A stretch of DNA of 15,325 nucleotides from Deltaproteobacteria bacterium (GTDB lineage Bacteria > Desulfobacterota > DSM-4660 > Desulfatiglandales > HGW-15). Shown here piece by piece: positions 1 through 5,939 of this stretch; within the stretch, counting starts at the first letter, position 1; the number at the start of each line of letters is the position of its first letter. The notes under the pieces were generated by a model. The model worked only from the letters and a program-made list of their open reading frames with translations. It was not told the DNA's origin and ran no database searches. The position numbers and the translations under genes are program-made. Location of the stretch: assembly GCA_016926135.1 (NCBI GenBank), contig JAFGPH010000588.1, positions 1 to 15,325 on the forward strand, written 5' to 3'.

Positions 1-7
1 ACCCCAA

Positions 8-35
8 CCCTCTCCCCCAAGCCTGGGGGAGAGGG
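8..35. repeat. GC-rich palindromic intergenic repeat, left edge
   Basis: Perfect 12-bp inverted repeat: CCCTCTCCCCCA at 8-19 and TGGGGGAGAGGG at 24-35 with a 4-nt loop. The flank continues with CAGGGTGAGGGGG (36-48), which would pair with a CCCTCACCCTG-type sequence if the left arm continued as it usually does; the arm here reads ACCCCAACCC and the window edge cuts it. Repeats of this kind are scattered between genes in many bacterial genomes. No T-tract follows, so it is not a classical intrinsic terminator, although the RNA hairpin would be stable. A read-through-limiting or RNA-stability role for the upstream gene is possible but not shown. Confidence 0.6.
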
Positions 36-211
36 CAGGGTGAGGGGGCTCATGAGTGTCAAGACAAATATGCGACCCTTCATAAATGCGTTAACAAATG
101 CCAGGCGATTGGGGGGCCGTGGGGGGGGGGTGGTCTCTCAGGACCGCAACGGATCTTGATCCTCTGCCGCTAACCGCGCCGTCATGGTCCACCGCATCTG
201 CAAATTCAGAT

Positions 212-226
212 TTTACAGCCTGTAAA
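212..226. promoter_or_regulatory. Perfect 15-bp palindrome, candidate operator
   Basis: TTTACAG-C-CTGTAAA is a perfect 7-bp inverted repeat around one base. It lies about 110-120 nt upstream of the candidate sigma54 -24/-12 element, the usual distance for an enhancer-binding activator site. The binding protein is unknown, and this is the only copy I saw in the leader. The operator role is inferred from symmetry and position alone. Confidence 0.35.
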
Positions 227-331
227 GACTTCTGACAGAATGAAACCCTTCAACAAGGCGTGGTGCGATATTTTTGCCGGGGAATATTTTGTCATTTCAG
301 ACCGTTCAACCTCCACCTCTATTATGGCCTA

Positions 332-347
332 TTGGAATGGGAATTGC
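332..347 (+). promoter_or_regulatory. Candidate sigma54 (-24/-12) promoter for the hox-fdh operon
   Basis: TTGGAATGGGAATTGC has the invariant GG (334-335) and GC (346-347) exactly 10 nt apart, with TTGG and TTGC at the two elements (consensus TTGGCAC-N5-TTGCA). The middle CAC is not conserved. Transcription would start near 358-360, leaving a leader of about 90 nt before hoxE. I found no better sigma70 pair in the leader. No sigma54 activator with an AAA+ domain is encoded in the window. Confidence 0.35.
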
Positions 348-447
348 GTCTATCGGATGCAGACATGGTCCGGATGACGCCTAAAACGGGTTTGCGCCCT
401 GATCGTGTCGGGCGTTTCACAAGTTTTGGCAAGGGGAGGATGATCCA

Positions 448-957
448 ATGGCTGCAGGAATGGGAGAGGCCCTGAGAGTCACCCAGGACGAGGAGTTTTC
501 ACCGGAGGAATGGGCTGCGGTCGAAGGGATTATCGGCAGGTACAGGTCAAAACCAGGTGCACTGATCCCGGTGCTGGAGGAAGTCCAGGAGAGAATCGGA
601 TACCTCCCGAGGAGTGTTCTGGTCCGGGTGGCGCTCGGACTGAGGCTTCCCTTCAGTGAAGTGTATGGGGTTGTCACCTTCTACTCCTTTTTCACCATGG
701 CGCCCAGGGGAAGACACACGATCCGCTGTTGCCTGGGCACGGCCTGCTACGTGCGGGGGGGGAAGAAGAACCTGGAAAAGCTCAGGGAGACCTTGAAGCT
801 CGATCCCGGCGAGACGACCAGGGACAGGCGCTTTTCCCTGGAGACGGTGAGGTGTCTCGGGGCCTGCGGCCTGGCACCGGTCATGATGGTGGACGATGAT
901 ACCTACCGTCAGGTCAAACCTTCCCAGATATCCGCGATTCTGGATGCCTATGCCTAG
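448..957 (+). CDS. hoxE: HoxE/NuoE-like [2Fe-2S] diaphorase subunit
   Basis: Thioredoxin-like [2Fe-2S] subunit of a soluble NADH-dehydrogenase (diaphorase) module, 169 aa, close to the usual length of HoxE/NuoE/HndA. The N-terminal helical part (about 20-80) includes the family segment IPVLEEVQERIGYLP and the PFSEVYGVVTFYSFF stretch. The cluster ligands are C95-x4-C100 and C136-x3-C140 (CLGTAC and CLGACG). In complex I this cluster (N1a) lies next to FMN; in Hox and Hyd enzymes it belongs to the NAD(H)-reactive half. The ATG at 448 follows AAGGGGAGGA (431-440) with 7 nt spacing. It is the first gene of the operon, with hoxF 15 nt downstream. It could equally be named nuoE- or hndA-like; I chose hoxE because of the hoxYH genes downstream. 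Confidence 0.9.
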   Translation: MAAGMGEALRVTQDEEFSPEEWAAVEGIIGRYRSKPGALIPVLEEVQERIGYLPRSVLVRVALGLRLPFSEVYGVVTFYSFFTMAPRGRHTIRCCLGTACYVRGGKKNLEKLRETLKLDPGETTRDRRFSLETVRCLGACGLAPVMMVDDDTYRQVKPSQISAILDAYA

Positions 958-972
958 TGAAGGAGTGTGCTC

Positions 973-3201
973 ATGCCGCTAGCGAATCGAGATGTTCTGG
1001 AACGTGTCAGGAGGGAGGTCCTTGTCTCGTCCTCCCTGGGGCCGAACACAGGGAGTGCCCGGATTACAGTGCACATGGGGACCTGCGGAATCTCTTCGGG
1101 GGCGGACAAGGTGTATCGTGTCCTGCAGGAAGAACTGCAACGATGGGGAAGCAAGGACATCTCCATCACCACTTCGGGCTGTGCCGGAATCTGCAACCGG
1201 GAACCTCTCGTCACCGTTGAGAGGGGGGGACAGGACCCTGTCAAGTATGCCCAGGTGAGCGAGGAGATGGCACGCGAGATCTTCCGGAGACACGTGCTGA
1301 GGGGTGAGGTCCTCAAGGAATGGGCCTTTGCCTGTGGGTGGGAGCAGGATGAAAGCAGGGCACGGGAAGCTGCCCCTGAACCAGAGGCTGTCCCGGCCAT
1401 CCGGACCCTTCCCTTTTTTGGGATGCAGGAACTGCGGGTCATGAGGAATCGCGGGTTGATCCAGGCGGAGAGGATAGAAGAGTATATTGCCAGGGACGGA
1501 TACCTCGCCGCGCACAAGGCCCTCAACGAGATGAGTTCCCAGGATATCATCGAGGAAGTGAAGGCCTCGGGACTGAGGGGCCGGGGAGGTGCGGGTTTCC
1601 CCACGGGCCTGAAATGGGAGTTCGCATCCAAGTCTCCGGGTGACGTGAAGTACGTGCTTTGCAACGCGGACGAAGGAGATCCCGGTGCCTTCATGGATCG
1701 CTGCGTCCTGGAGTCGGATCCCCATGCGATCCTGGAGGGGATGATCATTGCGGCCAAGGCCATCGGATCGCACCAGGGCTATATCTATTGCAGGGCGGAA
1801 TATCCCCTGGCAGTGAAGATGCTTAACCTGGCCATCGGCCAGGCCCGGGAGCGCGGACTTCTGGGGGAGGATATCCTGGGCTCTGGTTTTGCCTTTGATC
1901 TGGAGATCTACAGAGGTGCGGGGGCTTTTGTTTGCGGCGAGGAGACCGCCCTCATGACCTCCATCGAGGGAAAGAGGGGGACGCCCAGGCCAGGGCCCCC
2001 ATTCCCGGCCGTGCAGGGTCTCTGGAAGAAACCGACCGTGCTCAACAACGTGGAGACCCTGGCCAGTATCGCCCAGATCATCCTTCAGGGCGGGAAGTGG
2101 TACGCCGGCCTGGGGACGCAGAGGAGCAAGGGAACGAAGGTTTTCGCCCTCACCGGGGACGTGAACAATGTGGGGCTTGTGGAGGTTCCCATGGGCATCC
2201 CGCTCAGGCGGATCATCTATGAGATTGGAGGGGGTATCCCCGGGGGGAAGGCCTTCAAGGCGGTCCAACTGGGAGGGCCCTCCGGTGGATGCGTCCCCGC
2301 GGAACACCTGGACACGCCCGTTGACTACGAGTCCATCGTGCAGCTGGGAGCCATCGTGGGATCGGGCGGCATGATCGTCATGGACGAGGACAAGTGCATG
2401 GTCGATGTGGCCCGGTTTTTCATGGAGTTCTGCAGGGACGAGTCCTGTGGCAAGTGCACTCCCTGCCGGGTCGGCACGAGCAAGATGCTCGAAATTCTTA
2501 CCAGGGCCTGCGAGGGGAAGGGCAAGGAAGACGATATCCAGACCCTGGAAAAATGGGCGCAGATCATTCAGAACACCGCCCTCTGCGGATTGGGTCAGAC
2601 CGCCCCCAATCCGGTTCTCTCCACGCTCCGTTACTTCCGCAGGGAATACGAGGCCCATATTCATGACCGCCGTTGCCCCGCCGGGGTTTGCAGGGCGCTG
2701 GTGATCACCCATGCCCTGGAGGACAGGTGCCTGCCCTGTCTCCAAGCTGTGGCCGGGTATGAGGCCGGCGGTTATGAGGCGGCGAGGGCGTATCTCCCCG
2801 AACTCGTGCCCGATCGACTGGTGGAGCGCATAGGGAGGGCGGGCTGCGCGGTCGATCTCGCCCGTTTTTCCATGATGGTGCCGGCCCACAACGAATCCTG
2901 CACCAAGTGCACTTCGTGCAGGCTGGGTTCATCGCAGATTCTCTACATCCTGGAGGACATCGCCGTGGGCAGGGGAAAGGCGGAGATGCTCCCCGTGCTT
3001 TCAGAACTCGTGGAGACCATGCGCGTGGCCTCCGATTGCCCCGTCGGGAGGAGCGGGCCGGAAGTGGTCCGGTTCATGATGGAGCGATTCCGCGATCAGT
3101 TCGAGGCCCATATCCGCGAGGGGGGCTGCCCGTACCACGTGTGTGAGGAAGAACCCTCCTATCACACCACCTGCCCGCTTCGGGCGTCCGTGAGGGATTG
3201 A
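973..3201 (+). CDS. hoxF: HoxF/NuoF-like NADH-binding FMN subunit with duplicated C-terminal Fe-S domain
   Basis: NAD(H)-oxidising flavoprotein subunit, 742 aa. Domains: HndB-type thioredoxin-like ferredoxin (about 1-125; C38, C70, C74); NuoF core with GRGGAGFPTGLKW (about 203-215), NADEGDPGAF (231-240) and GAGAFVCGEETAL (315-327) for FMN and NADH; an N3-type [4Fe-4S] domain with C492, C495, C498, C538, then C568/C573 (CPAGVC). Instead of the usual C-terminal 2x[4Fe-4S] ferredoxin, the last 120 residues repeat the N3-type domain: C643, C646, C649, C689, then C719/C724 (CPYHVC), every cysteine offset by 151. The ATG at 973 is preferred over GTG at 967 because GAAGGAG (959-965) lies 7 nt before the ATG but 1 nt before the GTG. 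The protein is longer than HndC or NuoF. The extra domain suggests a second electron exit or a docking site. Confidence 0.92.
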   Translation: MPLANRDVLERVRREVLVSSSLGPNTGSARITVHMGTCGISSGADKVYRVLQEELQRWGSKDISITTSGCAGICNREPLVTVERGGQDPVKYAQVSEEMAREIFRRHVLRGEVLKEWAFACGWEQDESRAREAAPEPEAVPAIRTLPFFGMQELRVMRNRGLIQAERIEEYIARDGYLAAHKALNEMSSQDIIEEVKASGLRGRGGAGFPTGLKWEFASKSPGDVKYVLCNADEGDPGAFMDRCVLESDPHAILEGMIIAAKAIGSHQGYIYCRAEYPLAVKMLNLAIGQARERGLLGEDILGSGFAFDLEIYRGAGAFVCGEETALMTSIEGKRGTPRPGPPFPAVQGLWKKPTVLNNVETLASIAQIILQGGKWYAGLGTQRSKGTKVFALTGDVNNVGLVEVPMGIPLRRIIYEIGGGIPGGKAFKAVQLGGPSGGCVPAEHLDTPVDYESIVQLGAIVGSGGMIVMDEDKCMVDVARFFMEFCRDESCGKCTPCRVGTSKMLEILTRACEGKGKEDDIQTLEKWAQIIQNTALCGLGQTAPNPVLSTLRYFRREYEAHIHDRRCPAGVCRALVITHALEDRCLPCLQAVAGYEAGGYEAARAYLPELVPDRLVERIGRAGCAVDLARFSMMVPAHNESCTKCTSCRLGSSQILYILEDIAVGRGKAEMLPVLSELVETMRVASDCPVGRSGPEVVRFMMERFRDQFEAHIREGGCPYHVCEEEPSYHTTCPLRASVRD

Positions 3202-3220
3202 TCTGAGGAGGTAAGGACCC

Positions 3221-5896
3221 ATGGCCCAAGTCAGGCTGATCATCGACGGTATCCCGGTGGAGGCGAGGGAGGAGACTTCCGTGCTCGAGGCTGCTCGGGC
3301 CGCGGGAATCTACATCCCCAACCTGTGTGCCGACCCCGACCTTGAACCCTATGGAGCCTGCCGGCTCTGTCTGGTGGAGATTGACGGGATGGAGGGTCTT
3401 CCGGCTTCGTGCATGACCCCGGTGGCGGAGGGCATGGTGGTCCGCACGGACACGGATCGTGTGAACGAGATGCGGCGTCGCGTGCTGGGGCTCCTCCTTT
3501 CGGATCACCCCGCGGACTGCCTCAACTGCCCCAAGAACCAGCGCTGTGAGCTCCAGAAGGTGGCGGCCTATCTCGGAATGCAGCCGGGCCGTTACAGAAA
3601 ACTGGAACGGAAACCCCTCGTGGATTCAAGCCACCCGTTTTTTGTGCGCGATTCGAGCAAGTGCATCCTGTGCGGCAAATGCGTGCGGGTGTGCCGGGAG
3701 GTCCAGGGTCTCGGTGCCCTCCAGATCGCCCACAACGGTCGCCTGTCCGAGATCGTCCCCGTGGGGGGTGATTCGATCCTGGGCTCTATCTGTGAATCCT
3801 GCGGTCAGTGCATGGCCGCTTGCCCCACAGGAGCGATCATGCCCAGAAGTGCCGAGTGGCCCGCGAAGGAAGTCAGGACCATCTGTCCTTACTGCGGGGT
3901 AGGGTGCGGGGTGAGGGTCTGCGTGCGGGCGGGGAGGATTGTGGGGATTCGCGGGGATAGAGAGAATGAGGTCAATCGGGGGAGTCTCTGCCTCAAGGGT
4001 CAGTTCGGAACCGATTTCGTGAACCATCCGGACAGGATTCTCAGCCCCCTCATCCGACAAAACGGGAGGCTCTCGGATGCGACCTGGGAAGAGGCCTTGG
4101 AACTGATCGCCAAAAGGCTGGGCCGCTACCGTGGGGATCAGGTAGCGGTCATCTCATCGGCCAAGTGCACGAACGAAGAGAACTACCTGATCCAGAAGTT
4201 CGGACGTGCCGTGCTGGGGACCAATCACATCGACCACTGCGCCCGGCTCTGCCACGCCTCCAGCGTGACCGGCCTGGGCCAGAGCTTCGGCAGCGGAGCC
4301 ATGACCAATTCAATCGAGGAGATCCGCGGCGCGGCCTGCATCCTGGCTATTGGCACGAACACGACGGTGACCCACCCGGTGATCGGCCTACGCGTGAGGA
4401 AAGCGGTCAGCGAGGGGGCCAAGCTAATTGTGGCCAACCCGAGGGAGATCGATCTCTGCCGGATCGCCCAACTGTGGCTGCGGCAGCGTCCGGGAACCGA
4501 TGTGGCACTGCTGATGGGGATGATGAAGGTCATTGTGGAGGAGGGGCTCGATGATGCCGCCTTCGTGGAGAATCGCTGCGAGAATTTCACCGCCTTCAAG
4601 AGATCCCTGGACGCCTTTGATCTGGAAAGCGCCGAGGGCATCACGGGGGTACCTCGGGAGATGATCGCCGATGCGGCAAGGCTTTACGCCAGGGAGAAGC
4701 CTGCGACCATTCTCTATGGCATGGGCATCACCCAGCATACCCACGGCACGGACAATGTGCTCGCGATAGCCAATCTGGCCATGCTGACGGGAAACATAGG
4801 GAAGCCTTCCTCGGGGGTGAACCCCCTGCGGGGCCAGAACAACGTGCAGGGCGCCTGCGACATGGGCGCCCTGCCCAATGTCTTTCCAGGATATCAACCC
4901 CTGGAAGACAGCCGGGCCAGAAAGAGGTTTGAAAAGGCGTGGGGCCGCGCTCTCCCCTCCAAGCCGGGCCGGACCCTCCTGGAGATCATGGAGGCCGCGC
5001 GAACGGGGGACATCAAGGCCCTCTACCTGGTAGGGGAGAATCCGGTGCTGAGCGATCCGGACATCACCCACGTCAAGGAGGCCCTCCGGAACCTGGAGTT
5101 CCTGGTCGTCCAGGACATCTTCCTCACGGAGACGGCTTCCTTCGCCCATGTGATCCTTCCGGCTGCAACCTTTGCCGAGAAGGAAGGCACCTTCACCAAC
5201 ACGGAGCGGCGCGTTCAGAGGGTCAGGGAGGCCCTCGAGCCCAAAGGGGGTTCGCGGCCCGACTGGTGGATCACCTGCCAGATCGCAAGGAAGATGGGGG
5301 CATCGGGGTTTGATGTGGATCATCCCTCTCAGGTTATGGAGGAGATCGCCCGGCTGACGCCGATCTACGGCGGGATTTCCTATGAACGCCTCGAGGCCGG
5401 GGGGCTCACATGGCCCTGCACGAGCGGGAAGGATCCCGGGACCCCGATCCTCCATGTGGAGAGGTTCACCCGGGGCAAGGGGTATTTCACCCCCCTCGAG
5501 TACAAGCCCTCCGCGGAATTGCCGGATGAGGAATACCCCCTCCTCCTGACGACCGAGAGGTGCCTGCCGCAGTACCACACGGGGACCATGACGCGGCGGG
5601 TGGAGGGGATCAATGTGTTGCACGGGGAGGAGAAGGTGCAGGTCAACCCTGACGATGCCCGGGCCCTCGGCATCACGGACGGTGAGTCGGTGAGGCTCGT
5701 CTCCAGGAGGGGTGAGGTGACGGCCCGGACAAAGGTCACGCCCGCGTCCCCGAAGGGGGTGGTCACCATGAGTTTCCACTTCGCGGAGAGTCCGGTCAAC
5801 ATGGTGACCAATCCGGCGGTTGATCCCGTGGCCAAAATCCCCGAGCTCAAGGTGTGTGCCGTGCGAAAGGAGAGCCCTGCCCCCGGAGGTCGATGA
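3221..5896 (+). CDS. fdhA: Formate dehydrogenase catalytic subunit, Cys type, with NuoG/HoxU-like Fe-S N-terminus
   Basis: Molybdenum/tungsten bis-pyranopterin formate dehydrogenase (formate to CO2, reversible), 891 aa, cytoplasmic; no Tat signal. Fe-S wire in order: [2Fe-2S] C36, C47, C50, C64; His-ligated [4Fe-4S] H96, C100, C103, C109; ferredoxin pair C148/C151/C154/C158 and C191/C194/C197/C201. Catalytic part from about 218: [4Fe-4S] C222, C225, C229, C257, with K259 next to it. The metal ligand is C344 followed by H345 in ARLCHASSVTG, encoded TGC, so cysteine rather than selenocysteine. The segments GSGAMTNSI and GVNPLRGQNNVQGACDMG are typical of formate dehydrogenases, and the last 130 residues form the dinucleotide-binding domain. 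The start follows GAGGAGGT (3205-3212) with 8 nt spacing; hoxF ends 19 nt upstream. Its place inside a hox operon suggests a shared diaphorase. Confidence 0.93.
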   Translation: MAQVRLIIDGIPVEAREETSVLEAARAAGIYIPNLCADPDLEPYGACRLCLVEIDGMEGLPASCMTPVAEGMVVRTDTDRVNEMRRRVLGLLLSDHPADCLNCPKNQRCELQKVAAYLGMQPGRYRKLERKPLVDSSHPFFVRDSSKCILCGKCVRVCREVQGLGALQIAHNGRLSEIVPVGGDSILGSICESCGQCMAACPTGAIMPRSAEWPAKEVRTICPYCGVGCGVRVCVRAGRIVGIRGDRENEVNRGSLCLKGQFGTDFVNHPDRILSPLIRQNGRLSDATWEEALELIAKRLGRYRGDQVAVISSAKCTNEENYLIQKFGRAVLGTNHIDHCARLCHASSVTGLGQSFGSGAMTNSIEEIRGAACILAIGTNTTVTHPVIGLRVRKAVSEGAKLIVANPREIDLCRIAQLWLRQRPGTDVALLMGMMKVIVEEGLDDAAFVENRCENFTAFKRSLDAFDLESAEGITGVPREMIADAARLYAREKPATILYGMGITQHTHGTDNVLAIANLAMLTGNIGKPSSGVNPLRGQNNVQGACDMGALPNVFPGYQPLEDSRARKRFEKAWGRALPSKPGRTLLEIMEAARTGDIKALYLVGENPVLSDPDITHVKEALRNLEFLVVQDIFLTETASFAHVILPAATFAEKEGTFTNTERRVQRVREALEPKGGSRPDWWITCQIARKMGASGFDVDHPSQVMEEIARLTPIYGGISYERLEAGGLTWPCTSGKDPGTPILHVERFTRGKGYFTPLEYKPSAELPDEEYPLLLTTERCLPQYHTGTMTRRVEGINVLHGEEKVQVNPDDARALGITDGESVRLVSRRGEVTARTKVTPASPKGVVTMSFHFAESPVNMVTNPAVDPVAKIPELKVCAVRKESPAPGGR

Positions 5897-5939
5897 GAAC
5901 CGGCAGGACATGGAAACCATTGAAGGACGAGGACAGCCC

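Larger units (their letters stand above)
60..447. other. Non-coding leader upstream of hoxE
   Basis: About 390 bases with no credible gene. The only long open frame (from about 260) runs into hoxE out of frame, has no Shine-Dalgarno sequence and resembles no family. The stretch holds a G-rich tract (111-130, G6 and G10 runs), a perfect 15-bp palindrome (212-226), a sigma54-type promoter candidate (332-347) and a small hairpin (395-414, CGCCC/GGGCG) in the presumed 5' untranslated region. Confidence 0.6.

Noticed and set aside
260..475. 71-codon frame upstream of and overlapping hoxE
   Set aside because: No Shine-Dalgarno sequence, unlike any protein family I know, and out of frame with hoxE, which has a strong start.
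979..2889. 636-codon open frame on the minus strand opposite hoxF
   Set aside because: Shadow of a GC-rich gene; low-complexity translation without family motifs, while the + strand shows full NuoF motifs.
5820..5939. Upstream extension of the HoxU-like frame into fdhA
   Set aside because: The extension translates as non-conserved sequence; the HoxU family N-terminus begins at the ATG at 5940 with a good Shine-Dalgarno sequence.
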